From positions 3,105,062 through 3,169,061 of the forward strand of contig VWZW01002320.1 in NCBI GenBank assembly GCA_013397115.1: 64,000 bases of DNA, in the 5' to 3' direction. A program made the translations under genes and the position numbers. How positions within the stretch are numbered: position 1 is the stretch's first letter; every line of letters begins with the position of its first letter. Below the pieces are notes generated by a model. That model did no database searches and was not told where the DNA came from. It saw only the letters and a program-made list of their open reading frames with translations. The stretch comes from Edolisoma coerulescens (Eukaryota; Chordata; Aves; Passeriformes; Campephagidae). This document shows, piece by piece, positions 38,881 through 50,600 of the stretch.

Positions 38881-41003
38881 AACCTTTCTGTACTGTCACC
38901 CCTGTTGGATTTCAGGCAAAAGAAACAAATTGAAATACTTTTCTTATAAGAGCCAAGTGAATTATTGTTGCATAACATTAGGGTGGTAGATTACTGAGAG
39001 CACACTTAGATGTATGTTCTGTTCTTGTTTTTATGACAGAAATAACAAAGTATAAGGCGGGAGAAATATGCCTGTTGTAGACTTGATTTACATACAGCTG
39101 TAAAGCATTTTTAGGACTGGATCTTTGCTTAGCTGTGCGTGATTGGGAGTTTTGCCTCTAAATCGCCCAGAACGAGTGGTTGGACCGAGGTCAGGAGTGG
39201 CCACACGTTGCACCCTGTGCTGCAGCTGTGGGATGCAAACTGCAAGGGTGTGAAAAGGGCATGAAGGGCTCTGCGAGCACAGGGCTCCCCTAAAGGAGCT
39301 TTCTTTTTGCAGAAACTCTGGTATAATGGCTTTTGTCATTGTGAAAAACCATCTTGTGGGAGGAAAAATGCTTTGGAGTATGTGGTGCAGTCACAGTGAT
39401 ACTTCTGAAATACAAAAAAATCTTGAGCTTTCCATGAAGAAGTGGAAAAGTCTGAAAAACAAGCAAAAACCAAACCACAACAAGCAAAAAGTAATAATTG
39501 AAATAACACGTGTATCTTTTGGGCTGTCATTTTAAAATTCTGATTTATGTAACTTGTCTAGAGTAAGTTTTAGCTTTATAATTTGAATTGGCACTTTTTA
39601 TGTGGTTTCCCTTTCCCCACTTCCATGCTTTTCAGCCTTCCCAAGACATGTTTTGTTCATTTGGTTTTAATTCAGTCCCAGTTAAGTATCTTAGTGCCAA
39701 AACAATTCCTGTGTGGGCAAAAGAGTAAGCTTGTGATGCAGGCACCGACTGGTCTTTATGGCCACATTTGTTCTCGTAGGAGCAGCAGCCAAAGGCTGTT
39801 CTGGGTCCCAAGGCCAAATGAGCTGGCACAGCTTGTGTCCATGCAACTAAATCAATTTATATCACCCAAACAGGATGACCTAATCCAAACTTACTTCTAG
39901 GAATACTCCCTGGCCTGGACAGTTTCCTTTGAACCTCTACCTAAGACTGTGCCAGATGGTTTTCTGTACAGGCAGGCACGTGCAGACCTCCACCTTTGCC
40001 CTGTCTGTGGTTGATGGCTGTGGGTCTCACCTTATCAAGCTGTGTCAGGTGCAGGCAGTGGCTGACACAGGTCTTCTCTGGGAGCACCCACCAGTTCTAA
40101 CTCTTGGGCTTTGTGATACTGGAGTCTCCAAAGCTCTCTTAAGGTCTTCGGGCATTGTGCTTGTACAGACAGGCTGATGGAAAACCCACAGAATTTATCA
40201 TTTTCAAAGAATAAGTGGAAAAGGAAACCAGTTGCAAAGGAGAAATTCTTTATGTATCTCCAATAATGACAGAGTAGAGAACTGAAAATACTGGCATTTC
40301 CTAATGCATACCTATTTTTATAAATTATTTTCTACCAAAATGTTTCTAAATTTAAATGAAAACTTTCACAATGGAACATGCCAGAGAAGAGCCAAACTCA
40401 GCACAAAACACTTTCTATCAGAGATCTTAGGGCAATAAAAGTGAAGGTTCAATGTACCTTTTGTGTTTATGAAATACATTTTAAATCAACCCATCTATGG
40501 GTCAAAAAGCATGAGTGCCACCAAGCCCTCTTTCAAATGAAAACTAAATTAAGATCTGGGGAGTCTTTAATCAAATACATTAGGTAAGGATGTCCTGCAG
40601 CCCTTTTCCGATCTACATGAGACATGGTTTTCATAAGAGCTACCTCCGCTGGTAAAAAGAACATGAAGGGAAAGTAGCTTAAGGGATGGCCTATTGACAT
40701 GGCTTAATGAACATGGCTTTTCCAGTCATGGGAAAGGAAGAAGATTGAGAAGGTTATTGACAGATACACAAGTAATGTTACAGACAAGTCTAATGGAATG
40801 TTCATGCAATTAAATAGCTGAGTAGTCGGTAGCTGAGATATTTTATAAACTGCAGGCAGCCAGCTTAGGGAGCAGAACATGTTTGTATTTATTGTGTGTA
40901 TACACATTTGCTTTTACAACACAGGTTCAAAAATCACAGACACTTTGTTTTAATGAGTAATAGTTTCACTGGCTTCACTTTTATCTCTGTTGTGCCCCTG
41001 CAG
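38881..41003. other. Non-coding sequence just upstream of the first cadherin exon
   Basis: No upstream cadherin exon was found here, although the exon at 41004 begins inside a repeat and needs one. Open frames at 39583-39900 and 39929-40177 show no cadherin motif. The last bases form a polypyrimidine tract and CAG acceptor. Confidence 0.6.
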
Positions 41004-41195
41004 GTCAAAGCAACAGATGCAGATGCTGACCAGTTTGGAGAAATTGAGTATTCTCTTTATGATGGATTTAATTTTTATGAGAAATCCAAAGCTTTCCAGA
41101 TTGACCCACACACTGGTCAGATCTTTGTGTCTCAAGACATTGACAGAGAAGGAGATCCAGCCACATATGATCTCTTAGTAAAAGCTACAGATGGG
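41004..41195 (+). CDS. DCHS2: Dachsous/Fat-type cadherin, internal exon a
   Basis: This exon has 64 codons, phase 0 at both ends. The acceptor is TGTGCCCCTGCAG and the donor is a consensus GTAAGT. It encodes the central part of an extracellular cadherin repeat (repeat A). It carries the calcium-binding ATDADAD loop (residues 3-9 of the joined partial protein), FQIDPHTG (31-38), the DIDRE acidic motif (45-49) and YDLLVKATDG (55-64). Giant cadherins of this class act at the plasma membrane; Dachsous proteins bind Fat cadherins on the neighbouring cell and help orient planar polarity. The part of the repeat before residue 1 must come from an upstream exon I could not find. The cadherin family is certain; DCHS2 rather than DCHS1 or FAT4 rests on remembered resemblance. 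Confidence 0.85.
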
Positions 41196-41951
41196 GTAAG
41201 TTTCACCTTTCTACACTGCCAGATTTGTGAATGCATTTGCAAATTTGGATGTCTGGTATACTTCTAAGTGAGAATGTAGCAACTATGTAAAAATTGCATG
41301 AATTTGAATAAAATGTCTTTCCTTAAAGAGAGCAGAAAATTATATTCATGAACTGTAAATGTTTACCAAAATTAATAAAATTGGCTGTGAAATAGCCAAT
41401 GACTCCTAAACAAGGTTTGGAAAAATGTTTCTAGGATGTGTTAGTCCTTGGTGACTTTCCTCCTCCTATTGGAACCAGTGGACTCCAAGTTACTTCTGCT
41501 CCCTGCTTTCAAGATTACTGCAGCAGCAATAAGACAGTAGCATGGGCTAGAACTGCATGGCTACTGTGGGTGACAATGACTTTCCTGGGTAAATTCATTG
41601 TCCTTTCTAGCTGGCTGATGCCACTGCTGCTGCTGTGGCTGGGTGCAGCCTCCCTGCAGCTGCGTGTCTGAAAGTTTTCCCACTTTACAAGATCTGGTGC
41701 TTGGAAGTGGGTATTCATGGTACAGCAAGGGCAGGGTAGCTGTATGTGCCTGAAACAGTCCACTGCAGATCTCTGGCAAAAGGGGCGAGGAGACATTTGC
41801 TGTGGTGGGAAGAGATTAAGATGGCTGTGAATGGACATCTTGCCTACCTGGTGCCATGTAACAAAAAATTTTGGTAGTAAGCTCCAGAAAAAATAATGGA
41901 AGAAAATTATTCATTATTTTCATTACAAAATATTAATCTTCTGGTTTGCAT

Positions 41952-41985
41952 GGTGATTTGCAATCTGAGGTGATTTGCAATGTGA
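41952..41985. repeat. 17-bp tandem duplication
   Basis: GGTGATTTGCAATCTGA is directly followed by GGTGATTTGCAATGTGA, two copies differing at one base. A small recent-looking duplication with no evident function. Confidence 0.8.
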
Positions 41986-42667
41986 GGCCAATTCTGTACT
42001 TGTCTTTACCTTCTTCAGCTTAATAATGAATTGTGAAGAAGCTGAAGAAAAAGGTTATTGGTTGCCTTCAAATGTTAAAATTAACATAAAGACACTTTTC
42101 AAAATATTATTCAAGTCACATTTTGCAGTACAATTTGTCCTGAAAAACATTAAAACTCACGTTATTTCAGGCTATGCAGTCTTTATTTCTCACGTTGAAT
42201 ATTAAACTTGGATTTAAGATAATGTCCTAAGTGTACCTAATACTACTTTTTAAAAATGCAGTTGTGCTAGAAATACTGTATTTTTCATTAAAATACCGGT
42301 AATTTGTGTTATAGTAGGCTGAAGAAGCTTAGTGACCTATGATTGCCATATTCATTAGTAGATGAACTTAAATAGCTGCAGTTGGTGGTTGGTATTAATT
42401 ATTTCGAGAATGTAGCAGTTGAGGGTATCTCTCTGTTCTGTTGAATTCAGATATATGTGTAATAGTTAAGCAATTCATCTGGTTTTTTTTCTTCAGCTGT
42501 CACAATTCAGTGTTTATTTCAGAGGCTACAGAAATATTCTCTTTTATTAATATTGCCTTTAGCAGTGTGACTTTTCTTCCTCATACATTTCTTTAGAGGA
42601 GAAAAAATTACATAAATATATTTGTATGTTTGCCTCCATGCTCATCTTAATTTATGTCTGATAACTT

Positions 42668-42742
42668 GACCCTGCTCATTGCAGGGGGCTTGGACTGGAC
42701 TACCTTTGAAAGGTCCCTTCCCACTCAAACCATTCTATGATT
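42668..42742 (+). mobile_element. CR1 LINE 3'-end fragment
   Basis: The series CCTGCTCATTGCAGGGGGCT, TGGACTGGACTACCTTTGAA, GGTCCCTTCC and ACCATTCTATGAT follows the canonical avian CR1 3' end in order and spacing. It is 5'-truncated like most copies and lies in sense orientation within the intron. Confidence 0.88.
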
Positions 42743-45700
42743 TTAATGTAAGAATGTATGGGTGGGTTTTTCCAGGACAGTGCGTGTAACTTTTATAGCA
42801 GAGGTAGGTCTATGTGACCATTTTGGAATTTCACTGGTGTGTGATTTCTGTCTTCAAAATTTATGCTTGAGTACAGATATCCAAACTTTGAAGAGGAAAG
42901 CAGTCTGTATTGCAGTGTATAACAGCAGTAAATTATGTATTCTGCTATATTTCAAAATTTCATTTTTCCTCTCATTCGCATGTTTTGAAGCTGTATAAAT
43001 GTAAACACATACACACATCTGGAATATAAAGATTAATCCTTAATAAAGGTTATGTGAGAGCTGGACAATAGCAGTGAAATTCTGAAAAGTTTCTAAGATA
43101 TTCAGTCTGGTACAGAAGATTATTTTGAAAATCTGAAAGAAAATATGTTTGCATGAAAAAAACTTGATGCCTTAATTTTTTACCTCAAGCTAAAGGAAAA
43201 TAGCCAAAGCATTGAAACTATAGGGTATTTAAATTTTAAATTGCTCTGTCATTTTTCTTCATTTAGGGACCTTGTGTTTTCAGAAGTTCAATAATGGGGA
43301 GAAAGGTTCAGTTTTTGATTGCCTTGTTTGTGACAGGCAAGGCTTGATCTTTTTAGTGGAAGTCAGCACTTTGTAGATCCCATTGATTTATCTTCTAGAA
43401 GTTTGCCCATCTGACACCTAAATACTAAAGCACCTAAATTCAATATCAGCTTTTCAAACCTTTCAGTGCACCTGAAGTTGTGTTGACCAACTCTCCACCT
43501 TTAAAGCAGAATTGTAGTAGGATATTTATTTCCTGACATTCTGCTGCTGATTTTGATGGATTAAAGATGTCAGGTATGGGGTTCAAAGTAGAGGCTGTGA
43601 TCAGGGCAGGAATGTGTACAGGAAAGAGAGAGGAAGAATGAAGGGTCAAAGGTGACAAAGGAGGGTAGAGAGATGAAAAGGAAAGAAAATAACACAGTTA
43701 ATTAGAAATGAGGAGGAAAATAAAGTATTTTCCAGGTGGTGTGCAGTTTATCTTACAGCAAAGCTATTAGTTTCCTCCACCTGTTACTGGCTACTCCATT
43801 ACATGGCTTTAGAGCTTGTCAGTCATGTCTTTTATGCATTGTGTAGAAAATGTAAGGAGTGAACTGAAATTGCACACAAGAGCCCATGGAGAGGCAGGTG
43901 GAAAACAGCTTCTGTTAAACTGGTGTTAAATAAACATCCTGTGAGAGCTTGTGGGAGCATTCTCACTGATTAAGCGAAGATGACAAGAAGTATCCTTGTA
44001 TCTTCTATATGAAATGGTAGGTCTGGAGCTTTTCAGCTGCCACGTCATCACTGCAAAAGGCTCAGTGCTCCATCAGCAGGTGTGTTAGTGACTCTCTTGC
44101 TGCCTTTCTGCATAGAGAGATACTTTGTCTCTTGCTTTTTGGTAATCCACCCTGCCTATCCAATTTTCTTTGTCTTTTACACTGCAGCAATTGAAGCCTA
44201 GATATAAACACTCGCACTCACAGGCAAAGCTTCTGAAGAACTTAAGGCTTTTGAAATAATTGGAGATATCTCTCCACTTTGACAACATTACAGCTTCAAG
44301 ATGACATATCCTTTAGGTTTACAAAAAGAAGTCTTTATGTCAGAGATTCTGTAGGTAGCAGTGCGGTTTGGAACAAATATTTGACGGCATGGTTCACTGA
44401 CAAAGACTTTGGAGGCTGTGATGAAAATCTTGATGGAGTTTTAAGCATTTTACAGCACCGAAATGAAGAAATACAGCTACTCCAAATAGCATTATTTCTA
44501 CTTATTAAGACAAAGAGTTTCCCCTGCCAAAGGCAGGGTCATTTTTTTTTTTTTAAGACTTGATAGAGAGATGTACTAACAACTTTAGATATTCACACAA
44601 ATTTGATGCTCTGGAAGTAAAGAAAACATTGATTGTGGTTATGTTGACTTGATGGTAGTTTATGTCCCCTTTTTCTTCCATGAGGGACACAACTCTCAGG
44701 ACTCTGACAGAGAAGTCGTTGTAATTGTGACTTTTTGTTGCATCAGAGAGTACAACAGTAGTTAAAAATACTTGAACATTTCAGATAAGGGATTTTAAAA
44801 TGAACAGCTGTGGCTTTCTGTTGCTTGTTAACATGGTTTGACAAATGTAATTTTCTGTCAGCAATAGACTTCATATAAGTCAGCCTTCTTTTGGAAGATC
44901 TATGTTTTGCTTGCTTCTGAGTAGATGTAGTATATCCATATTGTTAGAAATAGAAGGACTTTTTGTTCCTTCTCTATTGGGATGATACTTATTTTCAGTT
45001 TTCAGAGCAAGAATTGGGCCATAACCAGTTAATATCATAAGTTATTAAGTAAATATCATACTTGACATGTGAACAGTATACACTGCTCCTTCAGGAAAAG
45101 AAGGTTCTCTCTCCATCATAAAATTTGGTCTATCCTCTGAGAGATTAGGTTTCCCCATATACTTAGAGTTGACCAATTTCAAAAGACTTTGCAGTCTTTA
45201 CATAACTCTTTGGCATAAATACAAATTGGCTGAAGATTGGGGTTTGGGGTTTTTTCATGTCTATTTAGCAATAATGAAGCTTGAAAGAAACAGGTTAACA
45301 CAAGCTCTTGTGAGTCTGGTTTCATACTGTTCCAACCATCTTTTTTTAGATGCTTTTTATTCTTGACCTCACTTCTTCCCTGGCCCTCTTCCCTTAATAA
45401 TGCTTCTTATTTCTGTTTTAAAGTTCCTGAAAGCTGTGTAGACACAGAGCATCTTCTGACAGTGAGCAGAGCCACATTCTCTCCCCTTCCCCTGCCCTCC
45501 CATTTAGCTCCTGTGCAGGGATTTCCTTACCATGCAAATCAAGGTACTGGGGAAGGGGCTTGCCCTGAAGTGGAGGTGTTGGCAGTGGGCTCACTGCCAT
45601 CTCCATTTCTCCATATTGGCATGGGGTTTCATGGCAGTCCCAGTAACTTGTAGGCTGATGCCAGTCCTTTAGAGTCCCGGTCCCCAAGCAAGTGTCCTGG

Positions 45701-47432
45701 CTGCTGGCTGCCCGTGCAGCAGTGTGAGCCCTGGAAGCATGCCATGCTTTATTTCCTTCAGAAGCACACCAGGAGGATGTGGGATAGATCTCCTTGTTTG
45801 TGGGTGAAACACAGACACATGATGCACAAGATCAGCTTATTTTTCCACATACTCGAGCCTTTATGGGAATGTCACTGCCACCCAACAGAGGTAACATTAC
45901 TACACAGAGGAAAAAAACAAAACCAGGACAAAGCAAAAATCACTATAAAAATGTGCAAGCAAATGCTGATGGTATTATTTTTTCCAAAAATAAGTCTGAA
46001 CTTGTGTGCATTCTAAGCAAACCCTCAAAAATAGTTTTGTGGGAGATTGTTGTACACCAGAGTAAGTCTAAAGGAGTCATATCCAGTCTGAATCATTGGA
46101 TAGTTTCATGAAGGTCAGGTTTAAAAATAGTAGACATGAAGAATTCGATTACAGAAATATGCAACATAGTTGGTTTTGGGTTGGCTTGGTTTTCTTTGTA
46201 TCATAGCCACTGTGACTGCAAAATTCAGTTTGCACTAGCTCAGCATAGTTTGTCATGTGTCTGCATGAACATCTGATCTGTGTCAGCAGTTTCTGTAAGT
46301 GGCTGCTACATGCACAGCACGCTCAGTGTGACTTTGAAGAGCTCAGGATTCTTCCTCCATCTGTGTCTTAATGTGCCGCATAAAGTATCCATGCCTGTGC
46401 TGCCTTGTGCCTCTGAACATGCCAGTGCCCACCCCAGCATTCACTGTTATCTCTGCCACAGTGGACCTGCTTTCTTTTAAAAATGCTTGTACTTCCCACA
46501 GCTGTAAAATAATCTTGGAAATATGAACCCCTCCAAACTCACGGAAGGAGTTCACAGGGGGTACAAGGTAGTGCCTCTGAGAAGTAAATTGCCATTAGTT
46601 TCACTCAGGTGCCTACGCTTCAGCACCCATAGAACTGTCTTTTTTGCAGATTGTCACAAAATTCCATGCTTTGTCATAGCAAGTCAGTATTTTTCTGTAG
46701 CATAGTCTTGATAAGCCAGCTTGCAGTTGCTCCTTTCTTCTCCAGTTTCACTCCAGAGCAAGGCTAAATGTGGTCCCATGGCTGCCCATATGATGTTTTA
46801 GTGGGCTTTTGTTGGGCATCTGTCAGTAAATTGAGGATAGGTCTCACAGGCAGCAGCCTGACAGGTCAGCTTTTGGCTGTCCTGCATTGCTTTTAGTCTG
46901 TGTCCCTGAAAAAGCCTTATATTCACAGTTATAATGGTCATGCTTTTAATTCTGAAAGACTCATAGAGAGAAATTATTCCTGCTTTACTGGAGCACCACC
47001 GTCACCTGAGGGGCATGTGTTTCTGGGGCATAAAGCCCTGACTTCTATCTGTGAAGGAGTAAGTGGGGTTTTGGTGATGTCAGCAGAAGTATGTGAGGTT
47101 AGACTAGCAAGGTTTTTGACAAGTGTAGTGCTCATTAGCATTAACAAAACTGACTTTTTGTTCAGGCCTTGCCATTGTAGAGAAGCTGGATTCCTTTATG
47201 TACTCGATCAGCCCATTGGTGTTGTGCTGAGCACGTAGCTTGCTTATGTGCAATCTTTTGGGGTATTTCAGATACTGTAAGTTGCTTTTAATGGACATTT
47301 TCATTGATCAATATTGTTGCAGCAACTTCCATTTCCAAATGATTGACTGAAGCCAGTTGTGCTTTTTTTAAAAAGCATCCTACTTTTAAAATTGATCTTG
47401 TTTTTTGAGCTTTATTCTTATTTATCCTGCAG

Positions 47433-47664
47433 GGTGGTCTGAGTGCCCAAGCTTTTGTTCGCATCGAGATAGAAGATATTAATGACAATCAACCGGTTTT
47501 TGAACAAGACATCTATGTGACAAGTATCAGCAGTCACACACAGCCGGGAACAGAAATCATCAATGTTGTTGCCACAGACAGAGATTCAGGAATATTTGGC
47601 ATTGTCATATATGAACTGGTCCCAGGAGAATTTTCTTCTTTTTTCACAATGGATACATCCACAG
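47433..47664 (+). CDS. DCHS2: Dachsous/Fat-type cadherin, internal exon b
   Basis: This exon has 232 bases, entering in phase 0 and leaving in phase 1; the donor is ACAG|GTACTG, weaker than consensus. Joined residues 65-141 complete repeat A through the linker motif DINDNQPVF (79-87), then start repeat B with a QPGT (101-104) in place of the usual PxGT, the loop ATDRDSG (111-117) and the FFTMDTSTG strand (134-142, the last Gly split by the intron). The upstream exon joins cleanly as TDG|GGLSAQ. The linker between A and B keeps the full calcium-binding set. Reading through the donor gives a stop three codons after the Thr-Gly, so intron retention would truncate the protein. Confidence 0.87.
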
Positions 47665-50600
47665 GTACTGTATGAGTCTATGATTTAGAAAGATGATAAT
47701 TATACAAGATGTATATTTTCCTTGATGATGCTTTTTGTATTTGGAGTTGTGTCATACAGGTGAAATTTAGATTCTGATGGAGAGTAATTCTAAAGATGGA
47801 GGATTTAGGTTTAACACGAAGTCTTTGCATTCACTGGTATAAGCAGAACGGAAAACATAGTACATGGCAGAACAATGAAGGACAAGCAGCATGCCATTTA
47901 TCCACTCTTTTCAGCCCTAAATCTATTCATCATTGTAAGAAATAATAAAAACATTACTTTTTTACAAAAATATTCGATTTTCCTAAATGCTTAGGGCTTT
48001 ACTTTTGAAGAGCAATAAAAGAGCCTTCAAGATGCTCATCCTTTCATTTCTTCTCTCTGTTTCTGTTCTAATCTTCCTCTCTACTGTGCTAGGATAAGTC
48101 CCCATTCTGCTCAGTCACACAAGACACATTTGTCCCTCTGTTTGACGCAATGTTTAACTTTGTAAGTGTCTTTTTCTGCCTTTTACTTTCTGATATGACA
48201 CCTCATCCTTCTGGCTTCTGGAGAGAGGTTCAATGAAGGAGTGATGATGAGAGCAGAAAAACAGTTATGGCGAAAGCAGATCTGTGTGAATTTTTTCAAA
48301 GACAGGTTGAATCTCACTGATTGAATTACTCTTCCCATTGCTACAAAGCAGCCTCTGTAGTTAGCTTTCTAACCTTGAAATAGTTGTCAACATCAGCTGA
48401 AGAGAACATGAGCATTGATTGCATCTACAAATGTCCATGGTGTCTTTCAGTGAGTGGTTGACTAAACTGAAATTGCTGTTTTCCTTGAGGGCCAGCCCTT
48501 GCACTTGAATGTATCCTGATCAACAGATGGTCATGGCACAGATTATTTTATATGTTTTAAGATCTTTTTTGACTGTACTACATGTGTGTATATATTAGCT
48601 CTTTGACATACAAAATCTTGCAGGGTTCTATTCTTTCAAAATGGTGTCTGTTTTTACACAGTCCCCAGACTGTTCTCATGAACAGAAGAAACTAATCTTC
48701 TTAGGAAGTCAGTCTGCTTGTCTTGGCTATTTCAGAATTTATTTAACTGTGGGCTTTTAACTACCTGTCAAATCAAGTTCTCAGGGGCATAGCTGATGTC
48801 AAAAATACACAGGTCAGTCAATAATTAGGGAGCTGGATCTCCACAGGCATTTGACTGGTCATTTTTAAACTGTCCCATCAGGCTTGTTGAAGAGAGCCCC
48901 TGTGGATCACGTTAGCATCTCTGGCTTTGCAGCAGCCCTCTGCTGAAAGAAAGCCTTTTGAAAGGCTTCTTCCTTGGATTGTGACCTTTTGGCCTCTCTT
49001 TCCAGTTTGGCACTTTGTATAGGAAAAATGTCATGCTTAATGATGAAGACTCTGTAAGCTTGTAAGTTACTATTACCTCGTGGATCTATCATGGTATTTT
49101 ATCAAAGGTAGACCAAATTCAGGGTGAAGTTGCTTGAGGTCATTATTGCTGACATTTCATGATGAGAAAAGCTCTTAGGTCAGACACTATTCCCAGCATT
49201 ATAGTGCTTGGAATCTGATTGCACTTAATCAGATCTCCTGGGTAATTCACAAGGTCAGACTGTGTCTAATTTTAACTTATTAATATTAATGCTGTGGGTT
49301 TTTTTTTTTCCTGAATACACTTTTTCCTTTTATATTCTTCCACATCTACTGACAACAGTGCTTATGTTCAGTCACTGGTGAGGTGAATGATTTTTAAACT
49401 ATTTGAAAAATTAAACATTTTAAACAAACAAAAAAAACCCATTAAAATTGTCAATTTATCACACAGAAGTTTTGCAGTCTTAGAATTCCAAAACCTCTTC
49501 AGTATTCAGAGAGAGATGAAACAAGTGGCTCACTGTTAGGGCACAGAGATTTTGAGCTCTTCCTCCTTACCTCTTGTTATAACTGAGACATTTTCCAGTG
49601 TTCATTGTGCTAAAGCTGTCTTCATATGCTCTGATATATGGCCTAATTTAGCTGTGCCTCTCTGAAGGTTATGTGAGGGACTTCATATAGTTATCTGGGC
49701 TGCGTTTTGTGAACAGAGGGCAATGGACAAGTATGTGAAGGAATAGGCATTCTCCAGGAGATGGATGCTCAAACCAGAAAGCCAAATGAGATGGTATTAC
49801 AGTTTTGTCTCTGTTTTTCTGATCTTGCGGATGTGCAGGCTGTTACTGATGTGTTCTGCAGTTTTTCCAATTTACAACAGTATGGCATATTCTGTTTTGT
49901 CTGCTCTCCTCATTATTAGAGGACATAAATGGAGGGACAATGATGGTGTTGGAGTATTCTGTGGATTTGACTTCCTGATAAGTTTTATTTTTTTAAATAA
50001 TTATTTTTTCTCACTGATAGAGCATTTAGAAAGGAGAAATGAAAATCAGTGCATTAGTAATTTTGACTTACTATGTTCATTATAGCCCTTAATACTATTT
50101 GTGAACAGAGATATTTTCAGTATTATGAGATTTGAAATAATGAGTAGCTAACACTTATTATTGCTATCACATTACACTATGATATATTAAAATCATCTGC
50201 AAGATGATGCAGTTCTCCATGACATATGTAATTTCTGGTTTTATGGCATCTGGATTTGAAAATTTATCTCACTATAATTTTCTTTGGAGGTATTTCTTGA
50301 GTGCTGCACTTAGAATAGTCACTTTTGAATTTTTGGAAGAGAAATGGATAAAACAGTAAAATAACAATTGAAACCCAAATTCTTCACTGCTGTGGCTTGC
50401 TTCTGGCTCTTGCTTTGTTAAAGCTCTTAGTTTTTCAGTGAGCGATGTTCACAATATCCCACCAGCTGGTCAACTCCTGATTATATAGAATATAACAATA
50501 CTGCTTTTGACACACAGATATTAGGAGGTCAAGGCACATCCAGGTTCTTTGAAGGGGCACCATCTTTTGTTTCTAGCACTGGGACATGTGGATGCTGTAA

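Larger units (their letters stand above)
41196..47432 (+). other. DCHS2: Cadherin gene intron (about 6.2 kb)
   Basis: The intron runs from GTAAGT at 41196 to the acceptor TTATCCTGCAG at 47432. It holds a CR1 3' end (42668-42742) and a 17-base tandem duplication (41952-41985). Otherwise it is AT-rich sequence with a slightly more GC-rich part at 45.4-45.8 kb and no recognisable gene. Confidence 0.8.

Noticed and set aside
39929..40177. Possible upstream cadherin exon just before 41004
   Set aside because: The frame lacks PxGT, DxD, LDRE and DxNDN motifs and has no matching donor in the phase needed.
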